From an uncultured Pelagibacteraceae bacterium (lineage in GTDB: Bacteria; Pseudomonadota; Alphaproteobacteria; Pelagibacterales; Pelagibacteraceae), in contig CACBIC010000007.1 of NCBI GenBank assembly GCA_902539235.1, forward strand, positions 1 through 42,870: DNA of 42,870 nucleotides. Direction: 5' to 3'. Shown one piece after another: positions 1-6,932 of this stretch. The notes below the pieces were generated by a model. That model saw nothing but the letters and a program-made list of their open reading frames with translations. It ran no database searches and was not told the DNA's origin. A program made the translations under genes and the position numbers. Within the stretch, counting starts at the first letter, position 1. Each line of letters opens with the position of its first letter.

Positions 1-19
1 TGTACACAATTTGTACACA
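1..19. repeat. Tandem TGTACACA repeat at window edge
   Basis: TGTACACA occurs at 1-8 and again at 12-19, an 11-bp spacing of about one helical turn. A third copy, inside TTGTACACA, is at 1093-1101 across the start codon of the 100-residue gene. The copies therefore bracket the three unrecognised minus-strand genes. TGTACA is itself a palindrome, which fits a dimeric DNA-binding protein site, but no role can be assigned from sequence alone. Confidence 0.4.
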
Positions 20-56
20 CTGAAAATTGTTAGTAAAATTTCTGTTTAGCTTTTTA

Positions 57-536
57 TTATTTTATATATTTTGCAATTTGAAGCTCTAAACGTTTTAAAA
101 ATAGTAATTTATTAGGTTCATCCTTTTTAATATTATCCAAGTCCTCAATAGCATCTCCTCTTGCTTTTTCATAAATGGACTTAACCTTTTTATCTTTTAA
201 CTTTTTGTATAAATCATCAAGAATTTTTTTGCAAAATTTATAGCCTAAATGCTGAAAAATATAATCATAATAAGTTACCCAAACATGTGTCCAAATCATT
301 GGCTCCGTATTTTCAGGAAATAATTTATTTTGAGTATATTGAGCAGTCATTAAAGTATAACTAGTAACATAATAATCTTTGTATATTTTTTCTTTTTCAT
401 TTTCAGGCAAGTTTTTAATTAATTCTTTGGCTAACAAAGCTTTATATATTGGAAAAAGAACATTTACACATCTCAAATACTTATCATGATTTGATTTCTC
501 CCATTCTTTGGAAAATTCAAAAGTCATTATATCCAT
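57..536 (-). CDS. Hypothetical protein, 159 aa
   Basis: I do not recognise this protein. It is soluble-looking, with no signal peptide or membrane segment, and is rich in Lys, Tyr and Leu; the second half (about residues 100-159) is highly charged and probably helical. The ATG at 536 is supported by an AAGGA ribosome-binding motif about six bases upstream on the minus strand. An internal ATG three codons later is the alternative. It lies 8 bp after the stop of the 87-residue gene, so the three minus-strand genes at 57-1100 probably form one operon. They lie on the island side of the tRNA scar at 1181-1230, so horizontal acquisition is likely. Existence as a real gene is fairly sure; function is unknown. 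Confidence 0.6.
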   Translation of the reverse strand: MDIMTFEFSKEWEKSNHDKYLRCVNVLFPIYKALLAKELIKNLPENEKEKIYKDYYVTSYTLMTAQYTQNKLFPENTEPMIWTHVWVTYYDYIFQHLGYKFCKKILDDLYKKLKDKKVKSIYEKARGDAIEDLDNIKKDEPNKLLFLKRLELQIAKYIK

Positions 537-544
537 ATCGTTCC

Positions 545-808
545 TTAGTTTTGATTTTCTTGAGTAACAAAATCGTTTTCTCTCATAAATTGTTCTGCTT
601 CTTCTTTCGTCTCAAAATTCCAAGAATTCATAGGTTGAGGAGGGGTTATATTTCTATATTGTACAACACACCAATGCTTTTCTCCCTCTTTGTTTTTGTC
701 TGGATGAGTTAAAGTTTTTGAAACTGTTAATTGATAAATAAATTTTCGATGATCTCGATATTTCCTCGGTATAGGAGGAGGATATATTATTTTATCATCA
801 TTTTTCAT
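545..808 (-). CDS. Hypothetical protein, 87 aa
   Basis: I do not recognise this small soluble protein. It has a proline-rich N-terminus (YPPPIPRKYRDH, about residues 9-20) and a C-terminal segment (about 60-87) with aromatic and acidic residues; no signal peptide or membrane segment is visible. Its ATG at 808 overlaps the end of the upstream 100-residue gene by 11 bp (ATGAAAAATGA), typical of translational coupling. The 159-residue gene starts 8 bp after its stop. The tight junctions on both sides argue that the frame is coding. Island-borne by position. Confidence 0.6.
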   Translation of the reverse strand: MKNDDKIIYPPPIPRKYRDHRKFIYQLTVSKTLTHPDKNKEGEKHWCVVQYRNITPPQPMNSWNFETKEEAEQFMRENDFVTQENQN

Positions 809-1100
809 AATTTAGTTCTGACCCCATTTCATACCAGCATCTCCAGCCAAAGTTTAGTACTTTTACTTTATTACCTTTAGATAAAAAAATTTGCGGATCA
901 TCTGCTGCATAATAAAGTTTTTTACCTGTATCAGATAATGTTAAGTCGCCCTTCTTAATCACTTCATCAACTTTCCAACCTTGATAAACATACATATACA
1001 AATCTTTTTCATCAGAACAATCGACCCACGCTTTATCCTCTGGTAAAAAAATTGCTAGAATAGCAAATCCTAAAAGTAGAGCTAAACATATCTTGTACAC
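798..1100 (-). CDS. Hypothetical exported or membrane-anchored protein, 100 aa
   Basis: I do not recognise this protein. The N-terminus (about residues 2-18, YKICLALLLGFAILAIF) is a hydrophobic signal peptide or anchor, so the remaining 80 residues should be periplasmic or outside. That part has two cysteines (in WVDCSDE and WRCWYE) that could form a disulfide. The only plausible start is GTG at 1100, because the nearest ATG is out of frame. It is the first gene of a three-gene minus-strand run and overlaps the next gene by 11 bp. A TTGTACACA repeat covers its start codon. Function unknown. Confidence 0.55.
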   Translation of the reverse strand: MYKICLALLLGFAILAIFLPEDKAWVDCSDEKDLYMYVYQGWKVDEVIKKGDLTLSDTGKKLYYAADDPQIFLSKGNKVKVLNFGWRCWYEMGSELNYEK

Positions 1101-1180
1101 AGTAATGACACACTTACAAAGACTTTTTGGCTAATTTATGAGATCAAAATATATATTTTACTTGTTTATTTGCTGAGGCA

Positions 1181-1230
1181 GTACACTCATAATGTATTGG
1201 TCCCAGGTTCGAGTCCTGGCGGGCCCACCA
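1181..1230 (+). other. 3' part of a tRNA(CAT) gene, probable att site scar
   Basis: The sequence reads as the 3' two-thirds of a tRNA. It has a 5-bp anticodon stem (GTACA/TGTAT, 1181-1185 and 1193-1197), loop CTCATAA with anticodon CAT, a 5-nt variable region, T-stem CCAGG/CCTGG with a TTCGAGT loop (1203-1219), a 3' acceptor strand CGGGCCC (1220-1226), discriminator A and encoded CCA (1228-1230). No matching GGGCCCG 5' strand or proper D-arm lies upstream. This is what is left at the far end of an element integrated into a tRNA 3' end. By orientation the intact tRNA (Ile2-like or Met) should lie left of the window, with the genes at 57-1100 inside the island. A decayed tRNA is the alternative. 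Confidence 0.8.
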
Positions 1231-1233
1231 ATC

Positions 1234-1830
1234 TTACTTTTTTGAAAACTCTTCTAATTTTTTTATTAATATATTTATATCGCCATTATTAGAGCTTAAA
1301 ATAGATGCAAATTCTTCTTTTTGAGTTCTTGCTAAACTTAAACCTTCCACTATTAAATCTCTGATAAGAGGCTTGTCCTTTTGTTTGGTGTACACTCTCC
1401 AGTCAATGAGTATTTGAGGATCTCCCTCCCCAGGGGTTACTTTTGAATTTACAATAGTGTAGTTCGCACTTTTTTTTTCAAAGTCTGTAACTTCGAATTT
1501 ACTTGATGAATAATCTGATAATCTTGAGGTTAAACTTTTTAAAAAGTATTTTTCAAATGCAATTTGATAATTTTTTAAATCATTTTTTTTTGAAGATTTC
1601 CTAAGTTCCCCTAAAGTATATAGACTTAATGCTTTAATATCCACATTTTCTAAAGCAATTTTTTCAATATATTTTGACTTCTCTTCAATAGTTAAGCTTT
1701 TGTCTGAAAGTTTATTTATAGCGTCATTGACTAATTCATTCACAAACTCTTGAGGTTCTGTACTATATGGTATTGCATTAGTATTGAAATTTACAACAAA
1801 TAAAAAAAACAAGATACTTAATTTTTTCAT
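1234..1830 (-). CDS. mlaC: MlaC-like periplasmic phospholipid-binding protein
   Basis: Resembles the MlaC/Ttg2D family (toluene-tolerance periplasmic proteins), which carry phospholipid between the outer-membrane MlaA and an inner-membrane ABC transporter. Seen: an N-terminal signal peptide (about residues 1-19, KKLSILFFLFVVNFNTNA), then a helical domain of family-typical length (198 aa), including the IDWRVY and DLIVEGLSLARTQ segments characteristic of the family. ATG at 1830 is preferred over the TTG one codon upstream. It follows mlaA by 9 bp on the same strand, so the two are co-transcribed. The MlaDEF transporter genes are not in this window. The stop at 1234 lies 3 bp from the tRNA scar, marking where core genome resumes. 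Confidence 0.85.
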   Translation of the reverse strand: MKKLSILFFLFVVNFNTNAIPYSTEPQEFVNELVNDAINKLSDKSLTIEEKSKYIEKIALENVDIKALSLYTLGELRKSSKKNDLKNYQIAFEKYFLKSLTSRLSDYSSSKFEVTDFEKKSANYTIVNSKVTPGEGDPQILIDWRVYTKQKDKPLIRDLIVEGLSLARTQKEEFASILSSNNGDINILIKKLEEFSKK

Positions 1831-1839
1831 CAAATAAGA

Positions 1840-2583
1840 CTAGTTATCTAGGTTTCCCCAATCGTCTTGAGTATCAGTCGAGTTCTTAATTTTGTTTTCT
1901 CTATCTTGTAAGTAAATACTTTTCAATGAGGAATACAAATCAATAGAGTTTTTTTCTAAGCTCTCAAAATTAGTAATGTTATCTGATCTAAAATCAACAG
2001 CAGCAGTACCTTTAACTGAAAAATAATCTACACTATTTCCAGACATTCCAAACAATTCTTTTTCTTGTATCGTTACATGCGCAAAAGGATCGAGTAAGCT
2101 ATCGGCAATTAGGCCAATCGAGTCTCTTGCTGTAGTTGGCCCTAAAACTGGCAATACAAAATAGCATCCAGGACCAAATCCATATTTACCAAGTGTTTGA
2201 CCTACATCTTCTCTATGTGGCTTTAAGCCGATCTTTTCTGCAGGATTGAGAATACCTAAAATTCCTACAGTTGAATTTATTAAAAAACTTCCGGTAGCGT
2301 GACCGACTTGTTTAATATTCCCCTGTAATAATGAATTGGGTATAGAAAGAAGAGTTGCAACATTTGAAGTAAAATTTCCTGCACCTGCTTTTATAGGCTC
2401 TGGTAGTTTGTTGTAGCCTTTCGCTATAGGTTCAAGGATAATGTCATCAAAAACCATATTAAATTTAAAAACAGATCTGCTAATACCCTCAAAACATTCC
2501 TCAGAAGCTTTTAATCCCGCTGTGGAAACTAGCGTGATTATCAACGCTGATATAAATAAATTTTTGATACGTTTAATGATCAT
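1840..2583 (-). CDS. mlaA: MlaA/VacJ family outer-membrane lipid-asymmetry protein
   Basis: MlaA removes misplaced phospholipid from the outer leaflet of the outer membrane and passes it to MlaC. Family hallmarks seen: FEGISRSVFKFN near the N-terminus, FLINSTVGILGILNPA and PHREDVGQTLGKYGFGPG in the centre, and PVLGPTTARDSIG. The signal peptide (about residues 1-27) ends with LKASEE and no lipobox cysteine, so it seems cut by signal peptidase I rather than lipidated; the family is usually a lipoprotein. ATG at 2583 is taken over the preceding TTG. mlaC follows after 9 bp. The upstream region is a TATA-rich divergent intergenic stretch shared with ampD. Confidence 0.9.
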   Translation of the reverse strand: MIIKRIKNLFISALIITLVSTAGLKASEECFEGISRSVFKFNMVFDDIILEPIAKGYNKLPEPIKAGAGNFTSNVATLLSIPNSLLQGNIKQVGHATGSFLINSTVGILGILNPAEKIGLKPHREDVGQTLGKYGFGPGCYFVLPVLGPTTARDSIGLIADSLLDPFAHVTIQEKELFGMSGNSVDYFSVKGTAAVDFRSDNITNFESLEKNSIDLYSSLKSIYLQDRENKIKNSTDTQDDWGNLDN

Positions 2584-2679
2584 CAATTAAGCTATATATA
2601 TAAATATACAATTTATGCTATACAAATAATAACCTTTAAAAGTTTATATTTGTCATATTTTTGGCAAAATAAGTGAAAA

Positions 2680-3402
2680 ATGAAAAAAAAAATAAACTTA
2701 TCGCTGAATTGCTCCAAAAGTATTAGGAGAAGAAGAGAGATAAAATATGTTGTAATTCACTATACTGGAATGCAATCTGAAATTGAATCTATTGATAGAT
2801 TAAAAAATACTCGTTCAAAAGTAAGTTGCCATTATCTAATCAATAGAAAAGGTTTGATCACCCAGTTAGTATTGGACAATAAAGTAGCTTGGCATGCGGG
2901 TAAGTCAAAATGGAAAAAATTAAATAATTTGAACTCCAGCTCAATTGGCATTGAGTTAGTAAATAAAGGGCATCAATGGGGTTACGAAAATTTTTCTAAT
3001 CTACAAATAAAAACTCTTATAAATTTATGTTTAAATCTAAAAAAAAAATATAAAATAAAAAACGAGAATTTTTTAGGTCATTCAGATATTGCTCCATTAA
3101 GAAAACTTGATCCTGGTGAAAAGTTTCCTTGGAAAAAGCTGAGTAAATTTGGGATAGGGATTTGGTATAAAGCAAAAATTGAAAATGTTAAAATACAAAA
3201 AAGCAAAAGAAATGATTTATTTTTTTATAATTTAAACAAAATTGGATACAGGTATTTCAGCTTAAGAAAAAGAACAAATAAAGATAAGATGATAGTCAAA
3301 GCATTTCAACGAAGGTATTATTCTCATAAAGTAAATGGTTTTATAGATCAGAAAACCCTTAATATTAGCCAATTTTTAGCTAATCAACAGAATTTGTCTT
3401 GA
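2680..3402 (+). CDS. ampD: N-acetylmuramoyl-L-alanine amidase, AmpD type
   Basis: Amidase_2-fold zinc enzyme that cuts the bond between N-acetylmuramic acid and the L-alanine of murein fragments, in recycling or remodelling. Seen: VIHYTGM (about residues 25-31, first zinc His), the HAGKSKW motif (zinc/substrate side), SIGIELVNKG, and GHSDIAPLRKLDPG (about 133-146), which carries the second His and the Asp of the site. The C-terminal 60-70 residues resemble a small peptidoglycan-binding domain (FQRRYYSHKVNGFIDQKT). No clear signal peptide is visible, favouring a cytoplasmic recycling role. It ends 30 bp before rnpB, whose -35 box overlaps its last codons. Confidence 0.88.
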   Translation: MKKKINLSLNCSKSIRRRREIKYVVIHYTGMQSEIESIDRLKNTRSKVSCHYLINRKGLITQLVLDNKVAWHAGKSKWKKLNNLNSSSIGIELVNKGHQWGYENFSNLQIKTLINLCLNLKKKYKIKNENFLGHSDIAPLRKLDPGEKFPWKKLSKFGIGIWYKAKIENVKIQKSKRNDLFFYNLNKIGYRYFSLRKRTNKDKMIVKAFQRRYYSHKVNGFIDQKTLNISQFLANQQNLS

Positions 3403-3427
3403 TAATTGCTCACTAATTAAATAAAAG
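3399..3427 (+). promoter_or_regulatory. Promoter of rnpB
   Basis: A -35-like TTGATA (3399-3404), a 17-bp spacer and a -10-like TAAAAG (3422-3427). Transcription would begin about seven bases later, at about 3434, which coincides with the 5' strand of the RNase P RNA terminal helix. The -35 box overlaps the ampD stop codon. Confidence 0.6.
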
Positions 3428-3432
3428 AAATG

Positions 3433-3791
3433 TGCCAGATAATCGGACATGTTGCTGATAAATATTTTATCGGAGGAAAGTCCGGGCTCCATAAGGACAC
3501 AGTGCCAGTTAACGGCTGGCGAGGGTGACCTCAGGGATAGTGCCACAGAAAATAAACCGCCTGATCGAGGCAAGGGTGAAACGGTGAGGTAAGAGCTCAC
3601 CGGTTTTTTGGTAACAAAAAACGCATGGTAAACCCCACTGGGAGCAAGGTTAAATAGAGAAGACATTGCATTTGCTGCTAAAAACAGTCTTTAGTTAGTC
3701 TTCTGGGTTAACCGCTTGAGCTTAAATGCGAATTTAAGCCTAGATAAATAACATCTTCAATGACAGAACCCGGCTTATAGATTATCTGGCT
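3433..3791 (+). ncRNA. rnpB: RNase P RNA (class A)
   Basis: Catalytic RNA that matures tRNA 5' ends. Seen: a long terminal helix with 5' strand GCCAGATAATC (3434-3444) matched by GATTATCTGGC (3780-3790); the conserved core GAGGAAAGTCCGGGCTCC (about 3473-3490); the ACAGTGCC and GAAACGGTGAGGTAAGAGCTCACCG segments; and the 3' core ACAGAACCCGGCTTA (about 3763-3777). Length of about 358 nt is normal for the family. Short open frames over this stretch on both strands are shadows of the RNA. Confidence 0.97.
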
Positions 3792-3843
3792 TAATCTATC
3801 ATTTTCGTTCTACTTTTGTACTATAAACGCATTTACAATCTTA

Positions 3844-3885
3844 TTGACTATTCCTTAAAAACCCATACTATCCCAAATTATCCCA
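3844..3885 (+). promoter_or_regulatory. dcw promoter with three MraZ boxes
   Basis: A -35 TTGACT (3844-3849) and a -10 TACTAT (3866-3871) with 16-bp spacing place the start near 3878. Overlapping this are three units on an exact 10-bp period: ACCCA (3861-3865), TCCCA (3871-3875) and TCCCA (3881-3885). On the minus strand these read TGGGA-N5-TGGGA-N5-TGGGT, matching the known MraZ recognition pattern of TGGGN repeats separated by five bases. Because they cover the -10 box and start site, MraZ should repress its own operon. Confidence 0.82.
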
Positions 3886-3936
3886 TAATGGAGGGTGATT
3901 TGAAAATTAACAGTAAAAAAGGTTTTTTGATTAGCT

Positions 3937-4401
3937 ATGTTTTTATCAAGTTACGAAAACAAATTAGACAAGAAAGGTCGTGTATCTGTGCCAGCTTCTT
4001 TTAGATCACATTTGAGTTCAATGGGATATAACGGTTTTATTAGCTATCCATCCTTTAACCATGATGCACTCGAGGCTTGTTCTCAAGATAGAATTGAAAA
4101 ACTATCTAATACAATTGATACATTAAATCCATTTGAAGAAAAAAGAGATTACTTCGCTACATCAGTTTTATCTGAAAGTGAAAATTTACAATTTGATACA
4201 GAAGGAAGAGTCTTGATACCAGAAAAATTACTAAACCATGCTAAAATCAAGAGTGTCGTATTATTTGTTGGATTAGGAAAGACATTTCAAATTTGGGAAC
4301 CTAAAAACTTCAATAAATTTAAATCAATTGCTAGAAAAAAAGCTTTTCAAAATAGATCTAATTTAAAATGGGAAAATAAACAGAAAGGGGATGGATCATG
4401 A
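3937..4401 (+). CDS. mraZ: Transcriptional regulator MraZ
   Basis: AbrB-fold DNA-binding protein that in other bacteria represses the dcw operon. It carries two SpoVT/AbrB-like half-repeats, seen as LDKKGRVSVPASFR (about residues 9-22) and DTEGRVLIPEKLL (about 88-100). Length of 154 aa is typical. The ATG at 3937 gives the family-typical MF start; no good ribosome-binding site stands before it, although a GGAGGG lies at 3890-3895, about 45 bases upstream. Its own operator boxes overlap the promoter. The last bases overlap the ftsZ start as ATGA (4398-4401), so ftsZ translation is probably coupled to mraZ. Confidence 0.95.
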   Translation: MFLSSYENKLDKKGRVSVPASFRSHLSSMGYNGFISYPSFNHDALEACSQDRIEKLSNTIDTLNPFEEKRDYFATSVLSESENLQFDTEGRVLIPEKLLNHAKIKSVVLFVGLGKTFQIWEPKNFNKFKSIARKKAFQNRSNLKWENKQKGDGS

Positions 4402-5903
4402 GTATAAATGTTGGTGGTGGTGAGTTAAGAGAATTAAAACCTAGAATATTAGTAATTGGAGTTGGAGGAGCTGGCGGAAATGCAATTAATGCAATGATAG
4501 AGGCAGGTATGCAAGGAGTAGAATTTGTTGCAGTAAACACTGATGCACAAGACCTTAAAATGAGTAAAGCTGATGCAAAAATCCAAATTGGAATGAATCT
4601 AACTAAAGGTCTTGGAGCTGGTGCAAAGCATGATATTGGGCAAGCGGCAGCAGATGAGTCAATTAATGAAATTATAAATTATATTCAAGGAAGCAATATG
4701 GTTTTCATTGCGTCAGGAATGGGAGGAGGAACTGGCACTGGAGCTTCTCATGTTATCGCAAAAGCTGCGAGAGAAATGAATATCTTAACCGTAGGTGTAA
4801 CAACATTACCTTTTGCTTATGAAGGGCCTAAAAGAATGAGAAGAGCAACAGCAGGTTTGGAAGAATTAAAAAAACACTTAGATACTACTATAGTTGTTCC
4901 TAATCAAAATCTTTTCAAAATCGCTAATGAGGCAACAGGCTTTGAGGAGTCATTCAGCCTTTCTAATGATGTATTAAAACATGGAGTTCAAAGTATCACA
5001 GATTTAATGGTAAGACCTGGGATGATAAATCTTGATTTTGCAGATGTTGAAACAGTTATGAGTTCTAGCGGTAAAGCTATGATGGGAACAGGGGAAGCAG
5101 ATGGAGATAACAGAGCCATGGCAGCTACTGAATTAGCATTAAATAATCCTCTTATCGATGAGTATACACTCCAGGGAGCAAAAGGTTTACTGGTAAATAT
5201 TACTGGTGGAAGTGATATTAAACTTTTTGAAGTTGATGCAGCAGTTAATAAAATAAGAGCAGAAGTAGATCCTGAAGCCGAATTAATCTTTGGTGCGATT
5301 AAGGATGAAAATATGAATGGCAAAATTAGAGTTTCTATTGTTGCAACTTCCTTAAAAGGTTCTACGATTTACTCTGAAGGAAAACCAGTCCTTAATGTTG
5401 TTAATGGGTCAAGTAATAGAAATAACAATATTTCAGAAAATTTATTTTCTAAAAATAATATTGAACAAAATATTGTAAACTCAATAGACGGTGCAACAGC
5501 CCTAAAGTTAGACGAGACTTATGAAATTAAAAACAATGAGGAACAGAATGCTCTTATTGAAAATTTTGAGAGCGAAGAGGAAAGCAAAATAGCAGAACAA
5601 ACATCTGCTGTTTCTACATCACCTGATGAAATTCCAGCTGGAGTTTCAATTGAAAGCGCTTCCTATATGGAACACAATGATGATACTAATTATGAAGATA
5701 CACTTCATCAAAATAACTCTTCAAATGAAAAAAACTTTATTGAAGAGTTTACACCTAAACTTTTTTCAGATGAACAAAATCAAGTTGAGGGTGAAACAAA
5801 AGATGTAAGCGAAGAAAATGCTACTCATCAACTTTTAGATCAGGATACTAACGAAGACGAAGACTTCGAAATACCTGCATTTTTAAGAAGACAAAAGTTT
5901 TAA
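4398..5903 (+). CDS. ftsZ: Cell division GTPase FtsZ
   Basis: Tubulin-like GTPase that polymerises into the Z-ring. Seen: N-terminal glycine motif GVGGAGGNAIN (about 21-31), the GTP signature GGGTGTG (109-115), the T7-loop NLDFADV (about 213) that completes the neighbour's GTPase site, an acidic, low-complexity linker of about 160 residues (320-485), and a C-terminal peptide EIPAFLRRQ (about 491-499) that binds FtsA/ZipA-type partners. The 501-residue length is explained by the long linker, common in alphaproteobacteria. Position is odd: it directly follows mraZ with a 4-bp ATGA overlap instead of following ftsA. rsmH follows after 18 bp. Confidence 0.98.
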   Translation: MSINVGGGELRELKPRILVIGVGGAGGNAINAMIEAGMQGVEFVAVNTDAQDLKMSKADAKIQIGMNLTKGLGAGAKHDIGQAAADESINEIINYIQGSNMVFIASGMGGGTGTGASHVIAKAAREMNILTVGVTTLPFAYEGPKRMRRATAGLEELKKHLDTTIVVPNQNLFKIANEATGFEESFSLSNDVLKHGVQSITDLMVRPGMINLDFADVETVMSSSGKAMMGTGEADGDNRAMAATELALNNPLIDEYTLQGAKGLLVNITGGSDIKLFEVDAAVNKIRAEVDPEAELIFGAIKDENMNGKIRVSIVATSLKGSTIYSEGKPVLNVVNGSSNRNNNISENLFSKNNIEQNIVNSIDGATALKLDETYEIKNNEEQNALIENFESEEESKIAEQTSAVSTSPDEIPAGVSIESASYMEHNDDTNYEDTLHQNNSSNEKNFIEEFTPKLFSDEQNQVEGETKDVSEENATHQLLDQDTNEDEDFEIPAFLRRQKF

Positions 5904-5921
5904 TGCCTATTTTTAAAATCA

Positions 5922-6932
5922 ATGAACACTCTAACCTCATCACTGGAATTTTCCCATTTTCCGGTGATGTTGAGTGAAATCATTCAAATCGCCTCTCCAG
6001 AAAAAGGTGGTCTTTTTATCGATTGTACTTTTGGCGGAGGAAGCTATTCAAATGCATTGCTAAAATTTCCAAAGACTAAAGTAATAGGCATTGATAGAGA
6101 TGAAGCTGTTATCTCAAGAGCAAATGAACTACAAAAAAAATATCAAAAAAGGTTTAAATTTTATCAAATTAAATTTAGTGAATTAGATAAGATCTTAAAT
6201 AAAAACGCAGATACAATTATTTTTGATTTAGGCCTATCTTCTATTCAACTTAAAAATTTAAACAGAGGTTTTTCATTTAAATCAAAAAATAAATTAGATA
6301 TGGCAATGGGTCTTAATAATATTTCTGCACAAGAAGCAGTTAATAATTTAAGCGAAAAACAATTAAAATTAATCATTAAAATTCTAGGTGAGGAAACTGA
6401 AGCATCTAATATCGCAAAAAATATAATTAAAGCAAGGTCTGAAAAAAAAATCACTAAAGTAAACGAGCTGGTTAAAATTATTGAAAAGAGTAAAAAAAAA
6501 AAATTTTCATCAAAAATCAATCCAAGTACCAAAACTTTTCAAGCTTTGAGAATATATGTAAACAAAGAAATTTCTGAACTAATTAATGGTATTACTAAAG
6601 CTACTAAAATACTCAAACCTGGTGGTAAACTTGTGATAGTAAGTTTTCATTCAATTGAAGATAAAATTGTTAAATATTTTTTTAATAACTTCTCAAAAAA
6701 TAGATCAAATCCATCAAGGTATTTACCAGAAGATAATAATACAGCCTGTTTTCTTTTTGAAAAATATAACAAAAAAGTGATTAAACCTTCATCTCATGAA
6801 ATAAAAATTAATAATCCTTCACGATCTGCTAAATTGAGATTTGCTATAAGAAGCAAAAATCAATTCTTGTTTCCCAAAAATCTTTTTAAAAAATTTAGTT
6901 ATTATTTAGATATAGAAGGAGTTGATGCTTAA
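5922..6932 (+). CDS. rsmH: 16S rRNA (cytosine-1402-N4)-methyltransferase
   Basis: RsmH (MraW) methylates N4 of C1402 in 16S rRNA using S-adenosylmethionine. Seen: HFPVMLSE at the N-terminus, the SAM-binding DCTFGGGSYS (about residues 37-46) and GIDRD, NADTIIFDLGLSSIQL, the RGFSFK segment and the C-terminal SFHSIEDKIVKYFF and NPSRSAKLR. Length of 336 aa is typical. ATG at 5922 starts 18 bp after ftsZ. In most dcw clusters it directly follows mraZ; here ftsZ separates them. Its stop overlaps the start region of ftsL. Confidence 0.96.
   Translation: MNTLTSSLEFSHFPVMLSEIIQIASPEKGGLFIDCTFGGGSYSNALLKFPKTKVIGIDRDEAVISRANELQKKYQKRFKFYQIKFSELDKILNKNADTIIFDLGLSSIQLKNLNRGFSFKSKNKLDMAMGLNNISAQEAVNNLSEKQLKLIIKILGEETEASNIAKNIIKARSEKKITKVNELVKIIEKSKKKKFSSKINPSTKTFQALRIYVNKEISELINGITKATKILKPGGKLVIVSFHSIEDKIVKYFFNNFSKNRSNPSRYLPEDNNTACFLFEKYNKKVIKPSSHEIKINNPSRSAKLRFAIRSKNQFLFPKNLFKKFSYYLDIEGVDA

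Noticed and set aside
1154-1230. A complete tRNA gene ending at 1230
   Set aside because: No 5' acceptor strand complementary to CGGGCCC and no proper D-arm exist in the 30 bases before the anticodon stem, so only a 3' part can be supported.
3376-3666. 96-residue minus-strand open frame
   Set aside because: It lies inside the RNase P RNA gene and is a by-product of its G+C-richer sequence.
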